Made by a program: the position numbers and the translations under genes
Shown here: one piece after another, positions 10,636 through 21,649 of the stretch
How positions within the stretch are numbered: position 1 is the first letter of the stretch
Layout: each line of letters starts with the position of its first letter
Origin: Trichobilharzia szidati
Taxonomy: Eukaryota; Platyhelminthes; Trematoda; Strigeidida; Schistosomatidae
DNA: 64,000 nucleotides
NCBI GenBank assembly: GCA_944472155.2
Contig: OX235272.1
Location: forward strand, 8,354,354-8,418,353
Reading direction: 5' to 3'
The notes under the pieces: generated by a model
What the model was told of the DNA's origin: nothing
Databases searched by the model: none
Seen by the model: the letters and a program-made list of their open reading frames with translations, nothing else

Positions 10636-11680
10636 TCAAAGGGGACTTAGCTTCCGATATCATGAAACGAAGGATATCACAGTCCCTGAGGAGAAAATTC
10701 CCTGCTGCATCCCTGAGAATAGCCTTTTCTAGTCGACCATTATTGTTCAATAACCTGAAGGACAAGATCCCGCTGTTGACCAACTCTATGTGCGTTTATC
10801 AATTCACCTGCTCGTGTGGAGCTAGGTATATCGGTCGTTCGACACGAGTTTTGTCCAAGAGGGTGCAAGAACACTATCCTGCAGGGTTACGAAAAGGGGG
10901 GAGTGGAGCAATAAGAAGCGCGATCATTGAACATCTGGTCGATAATGATCACCCTATCTCTATAGCCTCCGCCTTCAAAGTCATCTACAAGGCAAAGAGT
11001 AATTTACCCAAATCCCTACGTACCCGACTCATTTGTATTGCTGAAGCTTTGGCTATCGAAACAGAAAAGCCAGATCTCTGTGTACAGAAAAAGTTCGTTC
11101 AACCCCTCCAACTTTCATCGTCTTAATCCCTCTATGCTAAAGTATCGTAATCCCCAATCATATTTTAGCTCTACTAATTTTTTCATTTTTGTCTATTCAA
11201 TTTGTATACTCTTCCTTATTAAGTCAATAGTTACTATTACTACTCTCACTTTTAATTGTCCCAGGTATTATTTCCCTTGTTCCACTTGTCATTCTAAATC
11301 AATTCCTTTATGCAACATTAAATTCTATGCTATTAAATTTCACACAATATTACGTAACGTTTTTATTTCATTCGATTTGTCTACTAATCTTATAATTGCA
11401 CACCTTTTTCAAGTTCTATCCATCCTATGAATTATTCTATATGTGACATTAATTTCCTTTGCCACTTGACATTTAACTACGATTATAATCACAAACATTT
11501 CAGTTTTAATTGCATTTCATATTATTATTATTTTATGCATTCACACCTATGTTTCAATTCCCTCAACAGATATAACTTCTTAAAAACCATATATATACGA
11601 TTGTACAGCTTGATGATAAATTCGTTGTTGAAAGAGTCTCTTCGCTGAATCACTTGTTTTGATTTTCTATATGTTAAAAT
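10550..11680. repeat. Inverted repeats flanking a PLE insertion
   Basis: 10550-10635 and 11585-11680 are inverted copies of each other (both contain the TTTATCATCAAGCTGTACAA block or its complement) and bracket the PLE endonuclease ORF. They end in short (AT)n runs next to the PLE. Because other PLEs here are also bounded by inverted terminal repeats, these may be PLE termini rather than Gypsy sequence. Confidence 0.6.
10662..11126 (+). CDS. PLE GIY-YIG endonuclease domain, open frame
   Basis: 154 residues from ATG 10662, but the frame is open upstream to the junction near 10636 (KGDLASDIM), so the ATG is internal to a truncated polyprotein. Contains CVYQFTCSCGARYIGRSTRV, the Cys-x-Cys and YIGRS core of PLE GIY-YIG domains, then HYPAGLR, SAIIEHLVDNDH and LAIETEKPDLC with the expected H and E residues. 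The protein would nick target DNA to prime reverse transcription; the RT is not present here. About 460 bp of AT-rich 3-prime sequence follows to 11585. It differs clearly from the PLE at 6653-8440, so it is a second family. Confidence 0.8.
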   Translation: MKRRISQSLRRKFPAASLRIAFSSRPLLFNNLKDKIPLLTNSMCVYQFTCSCGARYIGRSTRVLSKRVQEHYPAGLRKGGSGAIRSAIIEHLVDNDHPISIASAFKVIYKAKSNLPKSLRTRLICIAEALAIETEKPDLCVQKKFVQPLQLSSS

Positions 11681-12290
11681 GGGAATTTTCCATGATTTAG
11701 AAAGAAATAAGAACTAATAAGTAATACTACGTATGGAATCATTTTATGAAGAAATTCGGTGTACCTCTTGAACCAGTGCAGACGCCAACCTGCGCGTGTG
11801 ACAGGGGCTTTACTGGCGGCAGTAGGAGAATAATCATGAAACACCGGAGGACCAGTAGTGGAATCTGGACTGGGAATACATTCAGTGGAGATGTTTGGAA
11901 GGGGCAAACGTGGAGGGTAATGACCCTTTAATGTATGCCGCCTTGAGTCTGTCGATGCTTACGGTGTCCTGGCGACCAAGTCACTTGATAACAAAAAGTT
12001 TTTCTTTCCGAATAAGGACCTTAAAAAGACCGTCATATGGAGGTTGTAAGGGTTTACGCACAGCATCATAACGCACGAAAACATGTGCACAATCATCGAG
12101 TCGAGTATCCACATGTACTTTCTTGTCGTGAGTGCGTGTGGGAATTGGTAGAAGCTGCTGCATCACTGAACCATGCAGAAGGACAGTGTGTCCTTCGGAA
12201 GTCGGAAGTTGAAGGGTAATGGCCATCTGCGCAGGAGAGCCCTTTTCAGCCACCGTTAACATAAGATGATATAGAAACACAGCGATAAAA
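11674..12290 (-). pseudogene. Ty3/Gypsy polyprotein C-terminus (after integrase core)
   Basis: Minus-strand 12280-11981 encodes a segment ending VFVRYDAVRKPLQPPYDGLF then KVLIRKEKLFVIK, the GPY/F-type region after a Gypsy integrase core; the next bases continue with a TVSIDRLKAAYI-like segment in frame. After a frameshift, 11907-11674 ends with PVTRAGWRLHWFKRY, the usual basic end of such polyproteins (TRSGRRVRFP style). Protease, RT, RNase H and integrase catalytic core are absent: the element is truncated at about 12290. Schistosome Gypsy families such as Boudicca and Saci are known; I cannot tell which this is. Confidence 0.7.
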
Positions 12291-12439
12291 CAAATATGAA
12301 TAAAAACCTGGTAAAAAAAACATTTTATTACCCTAAGTGAAAAAATAGAACATTAATAATCAATATGAAAAGAGAAAAATATTGACACGTCAAGCTACAA
12401 ATAAGGTAAACGGTCAAAATCAGGCTCACAAACTGTAGA

Positions 12440-12830
12440 TATTGATTGCACCCAAGATATACCTCAACTAACCGCACTTACTAAACACTACCCCTCCTCT
12501 TAATACCCTTACCAGTACTCTACCTAACGTGTAAGTACTGATTAACGAACTCAAAGTAAAAAGGCTCGAGACTGGGTAGTCTGTCTTGATGAGAGTTCTA
12601 TTTTACACAGATTAAATATCAATTTCAATAAATAATAAAAATGTTGTACAACTTATCTGTTGCTCGGCTGGGTGGTAAGTTCCAACAGTGCGCTTAATGG
12701 TAGTAACACAACAAGGGAGCGAACCACGTGTGTACAGACACGCCAGAAATAACAAGATGGCGTGGCGGCATAGTGAATTGATACGTTAACACAAAAATTC
12801 AAACAGTCAAGGGGCACTTAACATATAAGG
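12440..12830 (-). repeat. Gypsy LTR segment, copy 2
   Basis: Matches 6470-6610 joined to 8452-8650 and so shows the uninterrupted order. Contains the shared block GGAGCGAACCACGTGTGTAC. It stops just before the Merlin region. Confidence 0.6.
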
Positions 12831-12949
12831 CGTGTTGGTAGAAAGATTATAAACACAAACATGGTTGTAAAGTTGATTAGATTTTCCGGACCTTCGGTAA
12901 GGAAAGTACGATGAAATCGACACCTATAAAATAATAGCTCCCTATTTCA

Positions 12950-14080
12950 CAGGTTGTCCACAGCTGCAGACTAGATGATATTACAATTGAGCGTTCGCAC
13001 TCCTGGGACGCTTGCCAGTCGTTGGTTGAGGAAACTTACCATTATTCTAGCGCGAAAATGAACGCTGTTCATCTGCTCAGATGCAAATTTCATCCAGATC
13101 ACGTATTTCAATACTATCTGGATAATGGATTATTAGGACGTACTCGGATATACAGGTGTGGTGCTTCTATGAACCTGCAGCCGTAAACCCAAGTCATTGA
13201 TGGATATATATTCAGATGTACGCAGTGTAGGAAACGAATAAGTGTTCGTACTAGTAAGTGACACTCTCAGTTAATTGTCTTCTAGGAACTTTCTTTGAAA
13301 AATCGAAACTTTCGTTGACCAATATCCTGTTTCTGTGCCATTACTGGATTTTTAAGTCCGGGGTGAGATCAACTGCGGCTCAGACAGAAAACACGTTAAC
13401 GTCTACTGTGCAATGGTTCCAGTTTTGTCGAGATTTAGCGTCGTGGAAAATGAATAGTGTATTACTCAAGTGTTGGGAGGGGTCGGTGTAGTCGTTCATA
13501 TCGATGAAACGGTCCTTATAAAGAAGAAGTACAATTGAGGACGACCTTACCTAGAGCGAATAACCTTTGGATTCTGGGAATTCACGACACCCAGATTCGG
13601 GAAGGATTTGTCGAACTTATTCCAGATAGGAGTGCAGACAGACTTCTCCCTATTATTCAGAGGCTCGTCTTGCCAGGCACTACCATCCACACGGATGAAT
13701 GGGCAGCATATAATCGATTATCCGATTTGGGATATATACACCACCGAGTTAACCATTCTGATGACTTCGTCGATCCCAGAACCGGTACTCATACGAATTC
13801 AATAGGTTTCTGGGGAACACTCAAAAATAGAATAAGAACTATAAACGGCTCTCAAAACCAAGTTATTTTTAGTCATCTAGACGATAACATGTATAGGAAT
13901 TGGTTTAATTTAAAAACTGACACTCCCCATTATAATTGGGACATTTTTTTAATCTCATATTAGGCAAAAAATACCCTGTTTAATGTGTTTTTCATGCTTT
14001 TTTATGTAAATATATGTAATTTTTTGTGCAAAAATCCTCCATTTTTCTGATTGGTCGGCTCAAGGTCACTCATGCGTTCG
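12950..14080 (+). pseudogene. Merlin DNA transposon, transposase broken by frameshifts
   Basis: Plus-strand frames show, in order, an N-terminal zinc-ribbon-like part (YRCGAS about 13155; FRCTQCRKRISVRT about 13210), a middle part (AAQTENTLTSTVQWFQFCRD, 13378-13440), the first catalytic-Asp motif VHIDETVLIKKKYN (about 13494-13535, followed by a stop) and, in a third frame open at 13535-13963, the second catalytic region HTDEWAAYNRL then YIHHRVNHSDDFVDP and SIGFWGTLKNRIR. This is the IS1016/ISXO2-like DDE fold of Merlin elements, first described partly from schistosomes. At least two frameshifts and stops make it inactive. Outer ends are approximate; the right end shares a segment reading GATTGGTCGGCTCAAGGTC with the Merlin at 48 kb. 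Confidence 0.75.
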
Positions 14081-14083
14081 CAT

Positions 14084-14283
14084 CTATAGCTGGGTTAACG
14101 GATCAGGTTTCGTTTGGTGTAGAGGTACCCAACTGTGAAAGATAGTAAGCTGTCTGTCCCACGTCGACTTTCTGTGGATAGATGTTTTCAGTCTTCCGCC
14201 TTGTTCTCGTCTTGTTAGTTGAATGTTAAGAAAGGATATTTTGGAGTTAGACTCCTTCTCTAACGTGAACTGAATCGCGGGGA
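14084..14283 (-). pseudogene. PLE reverse-transcriptase fragment
   Basis: Minus strand: AIQFTLEKESNSKISFLNIQ followed by TSIHRKSTWDRQLTIFHSW, the segment after the YxDD box in PLE RTs (compare EYEHNNKLNFLDLN in the neighbour). It is a different PLE family from the plus-strand piece that starts at 14284 and meets it head-to-head. Confidence 0.65.
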
Positions 14284-15147
14284 GCATAAAATGGTGACAG
14301 TTCTGAACGACACAGAAAAATTCCAAGTAGACAATAAAAAGGATGCCACAAAGTCATTTGGAAATAAAGTAAATAAATGTCTCAAAGAAATTCTAATGAA
14401 GAAACTAATCAACAACGAAACATGCAATGAACTGAAGTCAAAAGGTGGACGTTCGCCGTTTATGTACAACCTATCAAAAATCCATTAAGTAAATGTGCCC
14501 TCAAGGCTAATCCTGTCAACGATTGACTCACCATGCCACAAGCTAGCTCCGATGGTTAGCTGATTCTATAGAGCCGATTCGAATTAAATTTGCAACCCAT
14601 AGCTTGAAGGATATCTATCAATTTTCCAAGGAAGTAGACGATATTGATGCATCAGACAAACTGATGGTATCGTACGACGTGACCTCCTTGTTTAAAAACG
14701 TACCAATGATGGAAACAATTGACATCATTTGTAAACAAACCGATCTACTACCACTACCTGAAACAAAGATGAAGCGACTACTGCTGCTTTGCACAAAACA
14801 CATACAATTCAAATTTAACAACCAACTTTACCGACAAATTGATGGGGTCGCGATGGGTTGGTTCACCTCTGGGACCTATTCTGACTGATATCTTCATGGG
14901 CTACCTCGAACAAATACAACTGAGCTCTGCTATCAATGGAACGACCTACTATCACCAATATGTTGATGATACATTTGTTGTTTGCAACGACATGGATCAT
15001 GCATCAACATTATATGATCGCCTCAATGAGACCCATCCAAATATCAAATTCACCATGGAATATGAACATAATAATAAGCTCAATTTCCTGGATCTAAACA
15101 TAGAAAGAACAAACGATGGTACGATCGAAAAGTTTGTAAGAGTTAGG
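14284..15147 (+). pseudogene. PLE reverse transcriptase, nearly full core, frameshifted
   Basis: 14291-14488 encodes the pre-RT segment (FGNKVNKCLKEILMKKLINN, then GGRSPFMYNL). After a damaged stretch, 14604-14888 gives LMVSYDVTSLFKNVPMMETI (RT motif A, Asp in SYDVTSLF) and RQIDGVAMG (motif B). A frameshift near 14860 moves the frame, and 14839-15162 continues SPLGPILTDIFMGYLEQIQL and the catalytic YVDDTFVVCNDM. The ORF is cut at about 15147, where Gypsy LTR sequence starts. With one shift and a few stops, this is one of the better preserved PLE RT cores here. Confidence 0.8.
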
Positions 15148-16830
15148 CTTGGCTTAACTTAGACCTAAAATAACCACTCTTACAAAACTTCTTCACCGCT
15201 TATGACCTTAATCGTACTCTGCCTAACGTGCAAGTACTAACGAACGGAATCAAGGTTAAAAGACTTGAAATGGCAAGTGTGGCTGGAACAGAATTGTATT
15301 TACACAAAAGAGATATGGAATTCGACAAGAAATAAGAGGTTACACACTCATCTGCAGTCTTGACTGTGGTAGGCTCGGAGAGTGCGCTGGATGAAAGCAC
15401 AACGAGAGAGCGAACCAAGAACGTACAAGAGTTTCACGAATCGAAGAAGGAAGTAGTGCTAAAGGTCAGGTGAGTCTGTCCAAACAAAAGTTTGAAGATT
15501 CAATGTACACTATAGGTTATCCTCCCTTAGAAGGTTGGTGGGAAACCAGCAAGCTTCGATATATAAAAGTAGCAAGGTTGTGTACAATAACAGTGAATGA
15601 ACAAGAAAGTGTGAAGATAGTAATAAAATAGTTTTTAAAAAAATATATTGTGAAAGGAAAGAATGAAGGGAAAAAAATTAAGGCAATTTATGGGCACTAT
15701 GTACATGATTAATGGCGTAAGACGGAATATAAGAAGAAATAATGCTGGTGCCTTGGTGCGATTTCAAGCTTCTGAGTTGTTTGGTTTTTTTATATATCTG
15801 TTTATTTATTTTTTTAACGACATACTATTACGGGCTGAATTATGTGGAGGTCTGATGGTTTACCTCCGTTTCCCAGGTTGTTATAGCGGGAAGGTGACTC
15901 ATTATGTCTAAGTTTCATCTTAGACTAATGCTCCATCCTTCCTCATCAACCAAAACTAGTAGTAATACCAAAGGCAATCAATATACCAGCGTATTAGGAG
16001 GAACAAAGTAAAAGCAACAGAAAAGAATAGAAAAAGAGGTTAAGATTTCAAAATCAGCATAAGGTGTTACCAAAAACTTAAGCGGAATAAATGCGAGGGA
16101 ACTAGTGTAACATGGAAGTGATACGCCAAATTGAAATAAAACAAGGGAAATTGCTAACGCTGTGAAAACTGATGCAATGTACAGAGAAGTGTGTGTACAA
16201 CCAATAGTTATGAGTAGGTATAATCACCATTTGAAAAAATATGTTGCAAGCTGTATAATCAAAGTAATACAAAGTAATTACAAGTAAGGGTCACAACCCG
16301 AGTGAACATAATAAAGTCTGTAAAAAAAATAGATTGAGCAGATTAAAATGTACAGCAGAGAAGTGACACAGTCATGTGCAATAATACGTAACGGTTCATT
16401 GAACTATACAGTACAAGTTTTGCTTATTTTTTATTTTTCTGTTTTTACATCTTTTTATTTATTTTATTTTATTATTTTTTTACTGGTCTATATTTTGTTA
16501 GTTCGGTTTGTAATTCCACAAGTGATGAGAGCCATCATACGACAATAGAGTTGACTGTCCGAGTGCAACGCCGAAAATAAAATGTTAGAACACTCTGTAA
16601 AGAGAAAGAAATCTAACAAGGTTAGTAACTGGAAAAGTGGCTACTGCCCACAAACTAAATCAAAAGGGTAAATACCATGAAAAATGAATGTAACCTGCGA
16701 AAAAAAAGTAAAAAACGAGGGTATGAACTACTCTTGTACGTAAAAGTGTTTAGTTAACGTATTCACAGTATCGCTAAGGCCAGTGCACACGCCAACCCGC
16801 GCGTGTAACTGGTACAGAGATCTATATCAT
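15148..16830 (-). repeat. Gypsy LTR region copy 3 with polyprotein C-terminal remnant
   Basis: Colinear with 8452-10600 (15290-16740). At 16830-16740 the minus strand reads VTRAGWRVHWP, the same polyprotein end as at 11674-11907, so LTR and coding end are in the same order as in copy 1 but without the PLE insertion. The left border begins TTTGTAAGAG at 15148 and a complementary CTCTTACAAA follows at 15176. Confidence 0.6.
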
Positions 16831-17155
16831 TCCCCATAATTTCAGCAAGCATCCAATCGCTATACGCTGAAGATATATTGAGCCGGTAGTGACTGGATGT
16901 CACTCTTACTGTGACAATTGGCTATCTCGCTGACTCTCAGAGCAGAGCAGAAAACATCCGTGCGACAATGATTGCCAGAACAATATACAACATAACCTTC
17001 AGGTGATTTAAACATTCCGCGTGTAACACGATAAAAATGAAGCCCATTGAATTCAGCAGTTTACTTTCGGTTATTAGGTTCTGCAATCAAGTACCTGTGC
17101 ATTACAGTCTGGCAGACTAAGTAGTGCCAACAGCTCACACGTAGTCTGGCTCTCG
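16831..17155. other. No gene recognised
   Basis: Short stretch between the Gypsy remnant and the large palindrome. No motif, tRNA or ORF seen. Confidence 0.5.
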
Positions 17156-17610
17156 TCACTAGGTTCTATCTAAGTGATTGAGGGTATCTATGCACACTCT
17201 TGTTCATTCAAAATGATATTGTTAAAAACTTATTAATAGGAAAGAAATTATTATTTTGGATATGCAGGTGAATTCTCAACTGTGGTATGGCTTAGCTTGT
17301 TCCCCATGTCCGAAGATAAACAGACACTGCAGCATTTGGTTAGAAATGTGGTGGAAAGTCATTTTAAATTACTTACATCAATTATGTGCTCACTTTTTAA
17401 TTAGATGGGTATGTGTGGGGCTTCCAAGTGTTGTTTTCACTTTGATGCTTAACCATGTAGGCTGGTGAATTTTTCAGAGTTCGGAGACTTCTTATTGTAC
17501 ATATGAGGTAGTCAGCATCATAGGAACATTTACACATATGCGATGATCGCGCGTACGATATTCTATTTCGTAGACTTCTCCTCCGAATTTCCAAGAGAAA
17601 ACAGTCCTCC

Positions 17611-18018
17611 TTAACATATTTTCCAAACAGTCACCTTGTTTGTGTCACCTATGACTATCAACTTCCTTCCTTCACATTTAGTAAAATCACACATTGTTTC
17701 TGTGGGTACTGTGATTGATAATTCTGGTCTCATTGCTTCACTCATGTGCTTCCTGATTAGCTTGTCAGGCAAGAGGAGAATAATTCTGTGGTATTTCTTA
17801 TAAGCCTCTTGCAATTCGCCTACTTGTAATGCTTTTAATTTTGGTTTAGGATATTCAGTGCCCCAGAATAAATTGCATACACATGACTGACAAAGCCGAC
17901 TCATATGAATGGACCTACGAGTCAGAAATCGAACTTTTCCGAGGACTACTTTAGCACAAACCCGTTGAAGCATCTCACCACTTCCAAATGATGTGTTTGT
18001 GCAATGTGGTCTTTGCAT
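17611..18018 (-). CDS. Unknown 135-residue ORF, copy 1
   Basis: The start (MQRPHCTNTSF) and the whole ORF repeat four times in alternating orientation. The middle is Cys-rich (SRLCQSCVCNLFW), then a helical, Lys-rich part (ELQEAYKKYHRIILLLPDKL). No signal peptide or membrane segment is clear, and I do not recognise the family. In a frame shifted by one, sequence upstream of the ATG is open (LMLHRNILRNRNTSSSILNS), and just after the stop the same shifted frame opens again (VKEDCFLLEIRRRSLRN) for about 70 more residues. The true product may therefore be a larger, frameshifted or spliced protein. Expression is unproven. Confidence 0.4.
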   Translation of the reverse strand: MQRPHCTNTSFGSGEMLQRVCAKVVLGKVRFLTRRSIHMSRLCQSCVCNLFWGTEYPKPKLKALQVGELQEAYKKYHRIILLLPDKLIRKHMSEAMRPELSITVPTETMCDFTKCEGRKLIVIGDTNKVTVWKIC

Positions 18019-18457
18019 TTCTTCCCAAACCAGTCACTACTGATGCTGTTTGGAAATAGGCTGAATACACTGTTTAATATGGAAGAACTGGTATTTCTAT
18101 TTCTTAAAATATTTCTGTGAAGCATGAGTCCGAATTTATCCTTTCCAAGGGAAATGAAAGAATTTTGTCTACCAGAGGATGGGTATGATTCTTTTAAGGA
18201 TTTGGAGCTTCCCCGTGTTACTCATGTTGCTGTACCGCTCACGTAAGAAACACAGGGAAACTCTAAATCCTTCAAGAAATCATACCCATCCTCTGGTAGA
18301 TTAAATCCTTTCATTTTCCTTGAAAAGGATAAATTCGGACTCATGCTTCACAGAAATGTTTCAGTATTTTAAGAAATAGAAATACCAGTTCTTCCATATT
18401 AAACAGTGTATTCAGCCTATTTCCAAACAGCATCAGTAGTGACTGGTTTGGGAAGAA

Positions 18458-18865
18458 ATGCAAAGACCACATTGCACAAACACATCATTTGGAAGTGGTG
18501 AGATGCTTCAACGGGTTTGTGCTAAAGTAGTCCTCGGAAAAGTTCGATTTCTGACTCGTAGGTCCATTCATATGAGTCGGCTTTGTCAGTCATGTGTATG
18601 CAATTTATTCTGGGGCACTGAATATCCTAAACCAAAATTAAAAGCATTACAAGTAGGCGAATTGCAAGAGGCTTATAAGAAATACCACAGAATTATTCTC
18701 CTCTTGCCTGACAAGCTAATCAGGAAGCACATGAGTGAAGCAATGAGACCAGAATTATCAATCACAGTACCCACAGAAACAATGTGTGATTTTACTAAAT
18801 GTGAAGGAAGGAAGTTGATAGTCATAGGTGACACAAACAAGGTGACTGTTTGGAAAATATGTTAA
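18458..18865 (+). CDS. Unknown 135-residue ORF, copy 2
   Basis: Same protein as at 17611-18018, on the right arm of the palindrome. The upstream out-of-frame extension is interrupted here by a TAA near 18370, unlike the left arm. The 65-residue frame 18882-19079 (RRRSLRNRISYARSSHMCKC) follows directly and may be the continuation after a frame change. Confidence 0.4.
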   Translation: MQRPHCTNTSFGSGEMLQRVCAKVVLGKVRFLTRRSIHMSRLCQSCVCNLFWGTEYPKPKLKALQVGELQEAYKKYHRIILLLPDKLIRKHMSEAMRPELSITVPTETMCDFTKCEGRKLIVIGDTNKVTVWKIC

Positions 18866-19313
18866 GGAGGACTGTTTTCTCTTGGAAATTCGGAGGAGAA
18901 GTCTACGAAATAGAATATCGTACGCGCGATCATCGCATATGTGTAAATGTTCCTATGATGCTGACTACCTCATATGTACAATAAGAAGTCTCCGAACTCT
19001 GAAAAATTCACCAGCCTACATGGTTAAGCATCAAAGTGAAAACAACACTTGGAAGCCCCACACATACCCATCTAATTAAAAAGTGAGCACATAATTGATG
19101 TAAGTAATTTAAAATGACTTTCCACCACATTTCTAACCAAATGCTGCAGTGTCTGTTTATCTTCGGACATGGGGAACAAGCTAAGCCATACCACAGTTGA
19201 GAATTCACCTGCATATCCAAAATAATAATTTCTTTCCTATTAATAAGTTTTTAACAATATCATTTTGAATGAACAAGAGTGTGCATAGATACCCTCAATC
19301 ACTTAGATAGAAC

Positions 19314-19637
19314 CTAGTGACCAGGTACTGTGATTGATAATTCTGGTCTCATTGCTTCACTCATGTGCTTCCTGATTAGCTTGTCAGGCAAGAGGAGAAT
19401 AATTCTGTGGTATTTCTTATAAGCCTCTTGCAATTCGCCTACTTGTAATGCTTTTAATTTTGGTTTAGGATATTCAGTGCCCCAGAATAAATTGCATACA
19501 CATGACTGACAAAGCCGACTCATATGAATGGACCTACGAGTCAGAAATCGAACTTTTCCGAGGACTACTTTAGCACAAACCCGTTGAAGCATCTCACCAC
19601 TTCCAAATGATGTGTTTGTGCAATGTGGTCTTTGCAT
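19314..19637 (-). pseudogene. Unknown ORF, copy 3, C-terminally truncated by tandem junction
   Basis: Identical to copy 1 for 105 residues and then cut by the duplication junction at about 19324, where the sequence passes from the palindrome's outer end (CCTAGTGA) into the middle of the ORF. Confidence 0.6.
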
Positions 19638-20076
19638 TTCTTCCCAAACCAGTCACTACTGATGCTGTTTGGAAATAGGCTGAATACACTGTTTAATATG
19701 GAAGAACTGGTATTTCTATTTCTTAAAATATTTCTGTGAAGCATGAGTCCGAATTTATCCTTTCCAAGGGAAATGAAAGAATTTTGTCTACCAGAGGATG
19801 GGTATGATTCTTTTAAGGATTTGGAGCTTCCCCGTGTTACTCATGTTGCTGTACCGCTCACGTAAGAAACACAGGGAAACTCTAAATCCTTCAAGAAATC
19901 ATACCCATCCTCTGGTAGATTAAATCCTTTCATTTTCCTTGAAAAGGATAAATTCGGACTCATGCTTCACAGAAATGTTTCAGTATTTTAAGAAATAGAA
20001 ATACCAGTTCTTCCATATTAAACAGTGTATTCAGCCTATTTCCAAACAGCATCAGTAGTGACTGGTTTGGGAAGAA

Positions 20077-20484
20077 ATGCAAAGACCACATTGCACAAAC
20101 ACATCATTTGGAAGTGGTGAGATGCTTCAACGGGTTTGTGCTAAAGTAGTCCTCGGAAAAGTTCGATTTCTGACTCGTAGGTCCATTCATATGAGTCGGC
20201 TTTGTCAGTCATGTGTATGCAATTTATTCTGGGGCACTGAATATCCTAAACCAAAATTAAAAGCATTACAAGTAGGCGAATTGCAAGAGGCTTATAAGAA
20301 ATACCACAGAATTATTCTCCTCTTGCCTGACAAGCTAATCAGGAAGCACATGAGTGAAGCAATGAGACCAGAATTATCAATCACAGTACCCACAGAAACA
20401 ATGTGTGATTTTACTAAATGTGAAGGAAGGAAGTTGATAGTCATAGGTGACACAAACAAGGTGACTGTTTGGAAAATATGTTAA
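20077..20484 (+). CDS. Unknown 135-residue ORF, copy 4
   Basis: Identical in translation to copy 2, offset by 1619 bp, and followed by the same 65-residue downstream frame (20501-20698). Similarity to the first unit fades at about 20850, after which RTE remnant sequence begins. Confidence 0.4.
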   Translation: MQRPHCTNTSFGSGEMLQRVCAKVVLGKVRFLTRRSIHMSRLCQSCVCNLFWGTEYPKPKLKALQVGELQEAYKKYHRIILLLPDKLIRKHMSEAMRPELSITVPTETMCDFTKCEGRKLIVIGDTNKVTVWKIC

Positions 20485-20854
20485 GGAGGACTGTTTTCTC
20501 TTGGAAATTCGGAGGAGAAGTCTACGAAATAGAATATCGTACGCGCGATCATCGCATATGTGTAAATGTTCCTATGATGCTGACTACCTCATATGTACAA
20601 TAAGAAGTCTCCGAACTCTGAAAAATTCACCAGCCTACATGGTTAAGCATCAAAGTGAAAACAACACTTGGAAGCCCCACACATACCCATCTAATTAAAA
20701 AGTGAGCACATAATTGATGTAAGTAATTTAAAATGACTTTCCACCACATTTCTAACCAAATGCTGCAGTGTCTGTTTATCTTCGGACATGGGGAACAAGC
20801 TAAGCCATACCACAGTTGAGAATTCACCTGCATATCCAAAATAATTATTTCTTT

Positions 20855-21200
20855 TCTATCAATAATAATAACAACAGTGGGAGGGGACACAGACACTTAT
20901 GATCAGAGACAGCTAGCAATGTTTTTTGTATCTGCCACTCACAATGACCAGAGTCTGACAGCCAGTTATTAAGGAGGAAGAAGAGAACTGCTGAGCAGGG
21001 CACATGTCGTTCGATCGATAGCCAGTTCGATATCACGTCTACTAAGCCAGAGATGACTCTAGTTTGCAAATGTCACACGAGGCGTGTGTATCTATTGTAA
21101 GACTGAGTCGTCGATCGGTCCGCTGGGGCTGATTTATATTCCCAAATAATTGGAATGGCCCACACGCTTCAGATATACCGGTGGTTCACCAAAAGTCGAC
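20855..21200 (-). pseudogene. RTE-clade LINE remnant
   Basis: The minus-strand translation resembles the C-terminal RT part of RTE elements (LLYGCETW.. / DHRCLR region) in broken frames and matches the plus-strand order of 3300-3560, including the shared CAAATAATTG-like block. It has many stops. Confidence 0.55.
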
Positions 21201-21649
21201 TTTTTTAACATGCAACTCCCGACGACATATTCGCAAATGAATTGTATGGGGGCAGTTTCGGGGATTATTTGAAGAAACGCTTAAGTTTCCACATAAAACC
21301 GGAGGCATGTCCTAAAATTTTCCATTTCAGTCTAATACAAGCTCTAACCTATTCAAATCACTCCGCATCTCACTAAAGCCTAGTCCATTAGGGTTTTGCA
21401 TTCTCCCAATTGTTCAAAATAAAATCTCTAACCTACCTTCCGGAAACTGAGCGGAGCCTACAGCAAAGTCGTGGGAACGTAACCTTGGGGAGCAGATCCA
21501 AGTTCAAGGGTGTAGCAGTCAATGACGCATAACATTTATGATCAATGGTATGTTCTGTCTCAAAAAAATTAATAGCTCATTCACTATGTTATGCTTGCAT
21601 AACCCGATTTTGCTTATGATAGTAATGAACCAGCTATGCTGAATATAAT
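21201..21649. other. No gene recognised
   Basis: No ORF, repeat or RNA structure that I can name. It lies between the RTE remnant and a Gypsy LTR piece. Confidence 0.5.

Larger units (their letters stand above)
17156..19320. repeat. Large fold-back palindrome, two arms of about 1.07 kb
   Basis: 17156-18225 and 18251-19320 are inverted copies centred at about 18238 (outer ends AACCTAGTGA and its complement). The arms are near identical but differ by small indels and substitutions near the centre (compare 18106-18190 with 18280-18370). Each arm encodes the same unrecognised ORF, reading away from the centre. The outer ends show no obvious target duplication. Confidence 0.85.
17706..20850. repeat. 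Tandem duplication, period 1619 bp, of most of the palindrome
   Basis: 17707 aligns with 19326, and the match continues to about 20850 at a constant offset of 1619 (ORF start 18458 to 20077; minus ORF start 18018 to 19637). The second unit lacks the outer 550 bp of the left arm. I saw no difference between units where I compared them; they even share the indels that distinguish the two arms, so arm divergence came before the duplication. Confidence 0.85.

Noticed and set aside
17156..20850. CRISPR or satellite array
   Set aside because: The repeats are kilobase arms in inverted orientation with one tandem duplication, not short spaced repeats.
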